This document shows positions 1 to 5,058 of a stretch of 5,722 bases of DNA, piece after piece. Source of the stretch: an uncultured Fretibacterium sp. (GTDB lineage Bacteria; Synergistota; Synergistia; Synergistales; Aminobacteriaceae); NCBI RefSeq assembly GCF_938040765.1, contig NZ_CALIAA010000214.1, forward strand, positions 1-5,722, in the 5' to 3' direction. Position numbers and translations under genes: made by a program. The notes under the pieces were generated by a model. The model had not been told where the DNA came from, did not search any database, and saw nothing but the letters and a program-made list of their open reading frames with translations. How positions within the stretch are numbered: the stretch's first letter is position 1; each line of letters opens with the position of its first letter.

Positions 1-69
1 CCTCGATCGCCTGGTTTCTTCGCCGGGGGGTTCATCCGCAGCATCGCCAGGAGTTTTCATCAAAAATAA
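1..69 (+). CDS. Possible 3' end of a convergent gene (partial, unidentified)
   Basis: From the left edge, plus-strand frame 1 is open for 22 codons and ends in TAA at 67-69, directly at the base of the terminator hairpin. The middle codons nearly all end in G or C (ttc ttc gcc ggg ggg ttc atc cgc agc atc gcc agg), as in the real genes of this window. That is the only argument for coding. The visible end would read FFAGGFIRSIARSFHQK. The two other plus frames are also open here, and a minus-strand frame starting with ATG at 60 is open to the edge but lacks a ribosome binding site. No function can be assigned. Confidence 0.3.
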   Translation, partial: PRSPGFFAGGFIRSIARSFHQK

Positions 70-102
70 GGCTGCCGCCGACAGAACGCCGGCGGCAGCC
101 TT
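62..102 (-). terminator. Rho-independent terminator of the pyr operon
   Basis: On the minus strand, 51 bases after the pyrE stop, a perfect 13-bp stem (arms 90-102 and 68-80) closes a 9-base loop (81-89). It is followed by the tail TTATTTTTG (69-61). The stem is nearly all G and C, so this is a strong intrinsic terminator. On the plus strand the same hairpin is followed only by TTGATTCATC, so termination of a converging transcript would be weaker. Confidence 0.93.
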
Positions 103-152
103 GATTCATCCCCGCATGCCCCATCCATAACGGACCATGGCGAACGGAGCAA

Positions 153-749
153 TCACACCGCGCGGCTTCCGGGCTTGTCTATGGGGATCCCCTCCCGGCA
201 AAGGGGGCACTCGGACTCCTCCCATTTCCGGGCCTCCATGCACATCAGCGGCCTGAAAGGAACGCCGAAATCCACGGAGCCGCCCGAACGGTCGACCACC
301 GCCCCCACGCCGGCCACCTCGGCCCCGGTCTCCCTCAGAAGTTCGATGACCTCCCTCACCGAGCCGCCGGTGGTCACCACATCCTCGACCACCAGCACCC
401 GCTCCCCCAGGTTCACGTGAAAGCCGCGCCGAAAGGTCATCTTCCCGTTCTCCCGCTCGGCGAAGATGTTGCGGACCCCAAGGGACCGCGCCACCTCATA
501 GGCCAGAATGACGCCGCCCAGCGCCGGGCCCGCTACCACGTCGACCCGCCCCCCCCGGAACATATCGGCGATCGACGCGCAGAGCTCCTCACTCGCCACG
601 GGGTGCTCGAACAGGGCGGCACACTGCATGTAGCGGTCGCTGTGCAGCCCCGAGGTCAGCTTGAAATGTCCGGTCCGGAGCGCCCTCACAAGCGTCAGGA
701 GCTCCTCGGTCCTCCTCTGTCTCTCATCCCTCCGTATCACGTCGGGCAT
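153..749 (-). CDS. pyrE: Orotate phosphoribosyltransferase PyrE
   Basis: This enzyme transfers the ribose-5-phosphate of PRPP to orotate, giving orotidine 5'-monophosphate (step 5 of UMP synthesis), in the cytoplasm. The 198-residue protein has the type-I phosphoribosyltransferase signature VLVVEDVVTTGGSV at about residues 118-131, which binds PRPP. FKLTSGLHSDRY lies near the N terminus (29-40), and the flexible-loop region FAERENGKMTFRRGF at 96-110. The C terminus carries CPLC (181-184) and KPGSR, a tail that I associate with the Thermus-type PyrE subgroup rather than the E. coli type. The length fits the family. The start is fixed by AAGGAGG at 757-763, seven bases before ATG. It is the last gene of the operon, 37 bases after pyrF and just before the terminator. 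The identification is firm; the subgroup is from memory of the family. Confidence 0.96.
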   Translation of the reverse strand: MPDVIRRDERQRRTEELLTLVRALRTGHFKLTSGLHSDRYMQCAALFEHPVASEELCASIADMFRGGRVDVVAGPALGGVILAYEVARSLGVRNIFAERENGKMTFRRGFHVNLGERVLVVEDVVTTGGSVREVIELLRETGAEVAGVGAVVDRSGGSVDFGVPFRPLMCMEARKWEESECPLCREGIPIDKPGSRAV

Positions 750-786
750 GTTCTCTCCTCCTTCCGCCGCATCGGAACCACTTTTT

Positions 787-1668
787 CTATTGTCCGAGGG
801 CCGTGTTCAGTTCCGCCCTCATCCGCAGCGCCTCGTCCCGGGCGGCCGAGACGAAGTCGTCGGTCCCGGCCTTCCTGTGGGCACAGATGAGGCTCCGCGA
901 CGCCGCGACGACCGCTCCCCCTCCGGACGCGTCGAAACAGCCGGCCAGGGCCTTGGCGGACGCCCCCTGGGCCCCGTAGCCCGGGAGCAGGAAGAACGTG
1001 TGCGGCATCCGCCGGCGCAGCCGCGCCCCCTGATCGGGATACGTCGCCCCGACGACCGCGCCGACAGAACTGTAGCCCTCCGAGCCGACGAGGCCGGCCC
1101 CCCACTCCCCGACCTTCACCCCCACGTGCTCGAAGAGCGCCCGGCCGTCCCCGACGGTCAGGTCCTGGAACTCGCCGGAGGAGGGGTTCGAGGTCTTGAC
1201 CAGGACGAAGATCCCCCGGCCCGACGTGCGGCAATCGTCCACGAAGGGCGTCACGCCGTCGCTGCCCAGGTAGGGATTCACCGTCAGAAAATCCGCCGCC
1301 AGGGGGGCGTCCGAGGCGAGGTACGCCTCGGAGTAGGCCGCGGCGGTCGCGCCGATGTCCCCCCGCTTCGCATCGAGGATCACGACGTAGCCCAGCCTCC
1401 GCGCCTCCGCCACGGTATCGTACATACAGGACAGCCCCGGGAGCCCCATCCGTTCGTAATAGGCCGCCTGGACCTTCACGCAGGGGATCAGATCCCTCAG
1501 GCCGTCGAGCAGGGCGAAGTTGAAGGCCCGCACCGCATCGGCAGGCCCCCCGGCCTCGATGTGGTGCCGGGCGAACGCCTCGGGAACATATTCGACCCGG
1601 GTATCGAGCCCGAGGGCCGAGGGGTTGCCGCGCTCGCGGATCGCCCGGATCAGACGGTCTATCTGCAT
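787..1668 (-). CDS. pyrF: Orotidine 5'-phosphate decarboxylase, type 2 (PyrF)
   Basis: This cytoplasmic enzyme decarboxylates OMP to UMP, the last step of the pathway. The 293-residue product shows LGLDTR at 19-24, VKVQ at 64-67 (substrate-binding lysine) and the catalytic block LDAKRGDIGATA at 98-109, where the Asp-Lys-Asp array performs the reaction. NPYLGSDG follows at 131-138 and the phosphate-binding LLPGYGAQG at 227-235. The KRGDIG form and a length near 290, rather than about 230, mark the type-2 subfamily. The ATG at 1668 overlaps the end of pyrC by 10 bases. Only a weak GGGGA precedes it, so translation is probably coupled to pyrC. The frame stays open far upstream inside pyrC, but that extension is antisense-like sequence without homology, and the family N terminus starts at MQIDRL. 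Confidence 0.95.
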   Translation of the reverse strand: MQIDRLIRAIRERGNPSALGLDTRVEYVPEAFARHHIEAGGPADAVRAFNFALLDGLRDLIPCVKVQAAYYERMGLPGLSCMYDTVAEARRLGYVVILDAKRGDIGATAAAYSEAYLASDAPLAADFLTVNPYLGSDGVTPFVDDCRTSGRGIFVLVKTSNPSSGEFQDLTVGDGRALFEHVGVKVGEWGAGLVGSEGYSSVGAVVGATYPDQGARLRRRMPHTFFLLPGYGAQGASAKALAGCFDASGGGAVVAASRSLICAHRKAGTDDFVSAARDEALRMRAELNTALGQ

Positions 1669-2993
1669 TCCGGGCCGTCCCCATACACCGGGCGTCCCTC
1701 GAGGAAGGTGCAGCGGACCGCCCCCGTCAGGGTACGTCCGGCGAAGGGCGTATTCTTTCCGCGGCTCCGAAATTTCCCGGGGTTCACCGTCCACTCGGCC
1801 CGGGGATCGATCAACGTCACGTCCGCACGTTTTCCGACCTCGAGCGTCCCCGCGTCGAGCCCCAGAACCCTGGCCGGAGCGCGCGTGAGCTTCTCCAGCA
1901 CCTGTTCGGGCGTCAGGTGGCCGGGCACGACCAGCGCCGTCCAGCAGACCGCGAGCGCCGTCTCGAACCCCGATATGCCGGAGAATGCCAGGGCGAACTC
2001 CACATTTTTGTCGTCGGCGTGATGCGGCGCATGGTCGGTGGCGATACAGTCGATCGTCCCGTCCTTCAGGGCCTCGATCAGGGCCAGCCGATCCGCCTCC
2101 GTGCGCAGCGGCGGGTTCACCCGCGCATTCGTGTCGTAGTCCTGAAGCCACTCGTCGGTGGCATAAAGGTAATGGGGCGCCGTCTCGCAGGTCACGGGCC
2201 AGCCGTGCCGCTTGGCCTCCCTCACCAGCTCGGCCCCGCCTGCCGTGGAGACGTGCGCCACGTGCAGCCGCGCGTTCTCCAGCCCCGCGAGCATGCAGTC
2301 CCGCGCGATGATCGTCTCCTCCGCAGCCCGTGTGACCCCCGGCAGGCCCAGGGCCGTCGACCAGTACCCCTCGTTCATGACGCCGCCGTTCGTCAGTTCG
2401 TCGTCCTCCGGGTGGGAGACGATCGTCAGGCCGAAGCGTCCGGCATAGCGGAGCGCCAGCCTCATGCGCTGCGCGCTCTTGACGGACCGCCCGTCGTCGG
2501 AGAGGGCCACGGCCCCCGCCTCGGCCAGCTCCCCCATCTCGGTGAGCTCCTCCCCCTTCAGGCCCTTCGTCACGGCCGCTATGGGATACACGTGCGCGCT
2601 TCCCCGCTCCGCCGCCCTGCTCTTGATGAACTCCGTCACGGCCGCGTTGTCGTTGACGGGGTCGGTGTTGGCCATGCAGCAGACGGAGGTGAACCCTCCG
2701 GCCGCCGCCGCCGCGGTTCCGGAGGCGATGTCCTCCTTGTGCTCGTAGCCCGGCTCGCGCAGATGGCAGTGGATATCGACCAGACCCGGCGCCACCAGGA
2801 GCCCCGAGGCGTCGACCACCCGGGCGCTCCCGGCCTCCAGATCCCTCCCCAGGGCGGCGATGGCGCCGCCGCGCATCAGCACGTCGCCCCTCTCCAGGCC
2901 CGAGACGGTCAGGACGTCGCCGCCCCGAATCAAAATGTCCTCCGCGCTCTCCTTACGATTCATCCAGTTCTCGTTCATCAGGCTGTTCGTCAT
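1659..2993 (-). CDS. pyrC: Dihydroorotase PyrC, class I
   Basis: This amidohydrolase reversibly closes N-carbamoyl-aspartate to dihydroorotate (step 3), using zinc. The 444-residue protein begins with a small beta-sandwich part and then the barrel. Metal ligands are seen as DIHCHLR (His75, His77) with the substrate-binding Arg79 and NTD near 109-111. ALSDDG at 163-168 supplies Asp where other subfamilies have a carboxylated lysine. SHPED (His194), AHVST (His247) and ATDHAPH (Asp320, the general base) follow. The C-terminal GKRADVTLIDP and the KNTPFAGRTLTG motif are typical of class I enzymes of about 430 residues. GGAGG at 3002-3006, eight bases before ATG, supports the first start and touches the pyrB stop codon. 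Two further ATGs at codons 6 and 11 are less well placed. The stop overlaps the start of pyrF. Confidence 0.96.
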   Translation of the reverse strand: MTNSLMNENWMNRKESAEDILIRGGDVLTVSGLERGDVLMRGGAIAALGRDLEAGSARVVDASGLLVAPGLVDIHCHLREPGYEHKEDIASGTAAAAAGGFTSVCCMANTDPVNDNAAVTEFIKSRAAERGSAHVYPIAAVTKGLKGEELTEMGELAEAGAVALSDDGRSVKSAQRMRLALRYAGRFGLTIVSHPEDDELTNGGVMNEGYWSTALGLPGVTRAAEETIIARDCMLAGLENARLHVAHVSTAGGAELVREAKRHGWPVTCETAPHYLYATDEWLQDYDTNARVNPPLRTEADRLALIEALKDGTIDCIATDHAPHHADDKNVEFALAFSGISGFETALAVCWTALVVPGHLTPEQVLEKLTRAPARVLGLDAGTLEVGKRADVTLIDPRAEWTVNPGKFRSRGKNTPFAGRTLTGAVRCTFLEGRPVYGDGPECR

Positions 2994-3006
2994 GCTCGGC
3001 CCCTCC

Positions 3007-3939
3007 CTACGCCCCGGCCTCGGCGCGGGTGCGCGTCAGCAGATAAAGCAGCGCCATCCGCACCGCCACCCCGTTGGTAACCTGCCCGTCGATGACCGAC
3101 TGCGGCCCGTCCGCGACGTCCGACGCAATCTCCACGCCCCGGTTGATGGGGCCGGGGTGCATGACCAGCGCATCCTTGCGGGCCAGGGCTATCCGCTCCT
3201 CCGTAAGGCCGAAGAACTTATGATATTCGCGGACCGAGGGGAAGAGCCCCTTCTTCTGCCGCTCGAGCTGGATGCGCAGCCCCATCACCACGTCCGCGCC
3301 CCGGATGGCGTCGTCCACGCGGCAGGTGGCCTCGCAGCCCAGGGACTCGATCTCCACCGGCATCAGGGTTGCCGGCCCCGCGACGACGACCTTGGCCCCC
3401 ATCTTGCCGAGCCCGTAGATGTTGGAGCGCGCCACGCGGCTGTGGGTCACGTCCCCCACGATGGCGACCCTCAGCCCCTCGAGCGACCCGAACCGCTCCT
3501 CCATCGAGAACATGTCCAGCAGCGCCTGGGTGGGATGCTCGTTCGTCCCGTCCCCGGCGTTGATGACGGAGGCCCTCACGTGCCTGGCCATCAGGTGCGG
3601 TGCGCCCGTCATCGGGTGCCGCAGAATCATCACGTCGGTGCCCATGACGTCGAGCGTCCGGGCCGTGTCGATCAGGGTCTCCCCCTTGGCCACGCTGGAC
3701 GCCGAGGCGGTCATCCCCGAGGCGGTGCCCGACAGGTACTTGCAGGCCAGCTCGAAGGACAGCCGTGTGCGCGTGCTGTTCTCGTAGAAGACGGTGATGA
3801 CGGACTTTCCCTGAAGATGAGGGGTCTTCTTGTTGTTGGAGACGATCACCTGTTTCATGATCTTCGCCGTGTCCAGGATCTCGCGGATCTCGTCGGCGCC
3901 GGTATTGCGCAGTCCAAGCAGGTCTTTGGAGCGCAGCAT
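3007..3939 (-). CDS. pyrB: Aspartate carbamoyltransferase catalytic subunit PyrB
   Basis: This enzyme condenses carbamoyl phosphate with aspartate to N-carbamoyl-aspartate (step 2). The 310-residue protein has the carbamoyl-phosphate signature FYENSTRTRLSFE at 51-63 and the SVAKGET loop at 82-88 (Lys85), which reaches into the neighbouring active site of the trimer. RHP is at 107-109, HPTQ at 135-138, the aspartate-domain arginines at 168 (HSRVARS) and 222 (LRIQLER), and HPGPINRGVE at 261-270. Length and motifs match ATCase rather than ornithine carbamoyltransferase, because the LRIQ.ER and HPGP.NRGVE blocks are ATCase-specific. No pyrI regulatory subunit follows, so regulation is expected at transcription through PyrR. 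The ATG lies one base after the pyrR stop, and its GGGGGAG (3947-3953) sits inside the end of pyrR, suggesting coupled translation. Confidence 0.97.
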   Translation of the reverse strand: MLRSKDLLGLRNTGADEIREILDTAKIMKQVIVSNNKKTPHLQGKSVITVFYENSTRTRLSFELACKYLSGTASGMTASASSVAKGETLIDTARTLDVMGTDVMILRHPMTGAPHLMARHVRASVINAGDGTNEHPTQALLDMFSMEERFGSLEGLRVAIVGDVTHSRVARSNIYGLGKMGAKVVVAGPATLMPVEIESLGCEATCRVDDAIRGADVVMGLRIQLERQKKGLFPSVREYHKFFGLTEERIALARKDALVMHPGPINRGVEIASDVADGPQSVIDGQVTNGVAVRMALLYLLTRTRAEAGA

Positions 3940-3940
3940 G

Positions 3941-4492
3941 TCAGTTCTCCCCCTCGTTCATGTCCAGCAGGACGACGGACTCCTCGTCGTCGAACGGCGC
4001 CACGCGCACGGAGACGAGCTCGTTCCGGGATGTGGGAACGTTCTTGCCCACGTAGTCGGCCCGGATGGGCAGCTCGCGGTGCCCGCGGTCGATCAAAACG
4101 GCCAGCTGGATCGTACGGGCACGGCCCACCTCCATGACCGCGTCCATCGCGGCGCGCGCGGTACGGCCGGTGAACAGCACGTCGTCCACCAGCACCACGT
4201 CCCTGCCCGTGATGACGAACGGGATGTCCGTCCCGTTGAGGACCGGGTGCTCCGAGAGCAGCGACAGGTCGTCGCGATAAAAGGTGATGTCCAGGCAGCC
4301 CACGGGGACCGTCGTCCCCTCCACCCGGTCGATGTGGCCGGCGATCCGCTGCGACAGCGGCACGCCCCGGCGCTGGATTCCGATCAAGACGACGTTCTCC
4401 GTCCCCTTGTTCCGCTCGACGATCTCGTACCCGATGCGCTGGACCGCACGGCCCATGGCCTGGGCGTCCATGATGCGCGCCTTCTCCTTCAT
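3941..4492 (-). CDS. pyrR: Pyrimidine operon attenuation regulator PyrR
   Basis: PyrR is an RNA-binding protein that senses UMP/UTP against PRPP and promotes termination in pyr leader RNAs. Family members often have weak uracil phosphoribosyltransferase activity too. The 183-residue product has the phosphoribosyltransferase fold signature VVLVDDVLFTGRTARAA at 99-115. It also has the PyrR-specific IGIQRRGVPL at 37-46, DITFYRDDL at 68-76 and IDRGHRELPIRADYVGKNVP at 134-153. The usual length is about 180. The ATG at 4492 is chosen because AAGGAGG (4498-4504) lies five bases upstream and the protein then begins like other PyrRs. A longer TTG start at 4573 would add 27 unrelated residues and run into the attenuator tail. 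As first gene of the operon, downstream of its own target RNA, it is probably autoregulated. Confidence 0.97.
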   Translation of the reverse strand: MKEKARIMDAQAMGRAVQRIGYEIVERNKGTENVVLIGIQRRGVPLSQRIAGHIDRVEGTTVPVGCLDITFYRDDLSLLSEHPVLNGTDIPFVITGRDVVLVDDVLFTGRTARAAMDAVMEVGRARTIQLAVLIDRGHRELPIRADYVGKNVPTSRNELVSVRVAPFDDEESVVLLDMNEGEN

Positions 4493-4497
4493 GAGTG

Positions 4498-4504
4498 CCT
4501 CCTT
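4498..4504 (-). promoter_or_regulatory. Ribosome binding site deciding the pyrR start
   Basis: AAGGAGG on the minus strand, five bases before ATG at 4492, is a full match to the anti-Shine-Dalgarno core. It rules out the longer in-frame TTG start at 4573, which has no such site. Confidence 0.9.
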
Positions 4505-4538
4505 CGTACCTGATTCACTTTCACGGAGAACGGCAGAG

Positions 4539-4566
4539 GTTCCCGGCCAAAAGGCCGACGCGGAAC
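4539..4566 (-). promoter_or_regulatory. Hairpin between attenuator and pyrR
   Basis: On the minus strand GTTCC, a 4-base bulge, CGGCC, loop TTTT, GGCCG and GGAAC form a 10-bp stem in two halves. It starts five bases beyond the attenuator tail and ends 34 bases before the pyrR Shine-Dalgarno. No T-run follows, so it is not a terminator. It would be the 5' structure of any message that passes the attenuator, or could protect the message. The function is unknown. Confidence 0.5.
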
Positions 4567-4570
4567 GCGT

Positions 4571-4618
4571 CAAAAAACAGAAAATGCCCTGCCGTCCTTA
4601 CGAAAAGACGACAGGGCA
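4571..4618 (-). terminator. Attenuator: intrinsic terminator in the pyr leader
   Basis: On the minus strand TGCCCTGTCGTC (4618-4607) pairs with GACGGCAGGGCA (4596-4585) in a 12-bp stem with one G-T pair. The stem can extend by three more pairs to a UCGU tetraloop. The tail ATTTTCTGTTTTTTG (4584-4570) is rich in T. It lies about 80 bases before pyrR, inside the transcribed leader, so it must be bypassed for operon expression. Together with the PyrR-binding hairpin upstream, this is the expected on/off element of PyrR attenuation. Confidence 0.92.
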
Positions 4619-4622
4619 CGAT

Positions 4623-4662
4623 TATCCTTGCAACATTTCTCACCTTGCAATATTTATGGATA
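4623..4662 (-). promoter_or_regulatory. Bulged leader hairpin with TTGCAAGG repeats
   Basis: Between the PyrR hairpin and the attenuator, the minus strand carries TTGCAAGG twice, 17 bases apart (4650-4643 and 4633-4626). TTGCAA is self-complementary, so the copies can pair around an 11-base loop. Flanking TATCC (4662-4658) and GGATA (4627-4623) can extend the stem, leaving a 7-base one-sided bulge. The loop holds AGGTGA before an ATG (4636-4634). This may be an intermediate structure of the leader or part of the antiterminator. Confidence 0.45.
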
Positions 4663-4677
4663 GTCTCCCACACGCCG

Positions 4678-4709
4678 CCTTCTCGGCCTCTCCGGACCGA
4701 ACTTAAAGG
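4678..4709 (-). promoter_or_regulatory. PyrR-binding hairpin (anti-antiterminator)
   Basis: The leader RNA at 4698-4685 reads GGUCCGGAGAGGCC. It matches the PyrR-binding consensus ARUCCNGNGAGGYU, known from Bacillus, at 12 of 14 positions. The two departures are the outer A and U, replaced by a compensating G-C pair. The hexaloop CGGAGA (4694-4689) has the CNGNGA form, on a stem of about seven pairs (UUCGGUC with GGCCGAG). Below it lie an unpaired UAAG on the 5' side only and a lower CCUU/AAGG stem. The one-sided internal bulge fits known PyrR sites. Position, structure and the adjacent pyrR gene all agree. Confidence 0.88.
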
Positions 4710-4742
4710 ACGCTTGTGCGCTGCTCTCCAAAACCAAGGGGA

Positions 4743-4772
4743 ACTTTACCACAAAAATTGAATTTTGTCCAA
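4743..4772 (-). promoter_or_regulatory. Promoter of the pyr operon
   Basis: On the minus strand, TTGGAC (4772-4767) and TAAAGT (4748-4743) are separated by 18 bases. TG one base upstream of the -10 gives an extended -10 (TGGTAAAGT). The spacer is A/T-rich while the surroundings are GC-rich. The start of transcription would be near 4736, giving a leader of about 240 nt that contains all the attenuation elements. The call is by eye but is the only good candidate placed upstream of the PyrR hairpin. Confidence 0.7.
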
Positions 4773-4817
4773 AGGAGGCCCGATATACGTCGTTGTTCCA
4801 TAACAATCGCAGGGCCC

Positions 4818-4850
4818 GCGAAGAGAATCTGATGTAGATTTCCTCTTCGC
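4818..4850. repeat. Imperfect inverted repeat in the gene-free stretch
   Basis: GCGAAGAG (4818-4825) and AATCT (4826-4830) are mirrored by AGATT (4836-4840) and CTCTTCGC (4843-4850). The only break is a 2-base bulge, and the loop has 5 bases. This gives 13 pairs in total. No T-run follows on either strand, so it is not a terminator. It lies about 45 bases upstream of the pyr -35. The gap from 5058 to 4773 shows no credible gene otherwise. Confidence 0.5.
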
Positions 4851-4928
4851 ACACCAGGAGATGTGTAAGGCAAACTGTGGCAGAAGCATTTCTTACAAAG
4901 GCTGAACCCATGTTCCCAGCGCCCCTGG

Positions 4929-4954
4929 AAACAGCACGATGGCCCGTGCTGTTT
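4929..4954. terminator. Perfect 10-bp hairpin after the orphan gene, possible weak terminator
   Basis: AAACAGCACG and CGTGCTGTTT form a perfect 10-bp stem around a 6-base loop (4939-4944). It lies 104 bases after the stop of the upstream 205-residue gene. The downstream side has only TTT then CC on the minus strand and TTTT then CG on the plus strand, so the T-tract is short. It may end transcription of the upstream gene before the pyr promoter, inefficiently, or serve another role. Confidence 0.4.
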
Positions 4955-5058
4955 TCGAGTCAGGAGGCTCTCTTATGGAAGATTGTGGATTTGGGTGATT
5001 CGACCGTTCAATGTTCAATAATGATAATGTCACTCCGATAAAAAGCTTGCCCATACGT

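Larger units (their letters stand above)
4607..4729 (-). promoter_or_regulatory. Candidate antiterminator (long-range pairing)
   Basis: The leader segment read from 4729 to 4716 (GGAGAGCAGCGCAC) can pair with the 5' arm of the attenuator (4619-4607). Ten of 13 positions match, including GUGC/GCAC and CUGU/GCAG with one G-U pair. The upstream arm overlaps bases (4716-4718) proposed for the lower stem of the PyrR hairpin, so the two folds exclude each other as the PyrR model demands. The pairing was found by eye and has mismatches, so the exact partner segments are uncertain. Confidence 0.5.

Noticed and set aside
661..2022. Plus-strand open frame of 453 codons
   Set aside because: It lies antisense to pyrE, pyrF and the end of pyrC, whose motifs are unmistakable. 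Its product is rich in Arg, Pro and Gly, typical of a shadow frame.
1669..2151. Upstream extension of the pyrF frame by about 160 codons
   Set aside because: It runs through pyrC in another frame, shows no family similarity, and the OMP decarboxylase N terminus begins at 1668.
1917..4137. Long plus-strand frames of 387 and 425 codons opposite pyrC and pyrB
   Set aside because: They are antisense shadows of well-identified enzymes, with low-complexity Arg/His/Pro-rich products.
4493..4573. Extension of pyrR to a TTG start
   Set aside because: It would begin in the attenuator tail and add 27 residues not seen in PyrR proteins. The ATG at 4492 has an ideal ribosome binding site.
4654..4911. 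Minus-strand open frame of 85 codons
   Set aside because: There is no ribosome binding site, and it spans the pyr promoter and the PyrR-binding hairpin. Its composition is unlike the neighbouring genes.
4962..4998. Plus-strand AGGAGG seven bases before ATG, opening a 7-codon frame
   Set aside because: The frame stops after MEDCGFG, no promoter is evident, and nothing downstream on the plus strand is a gene. It is most likely chance.
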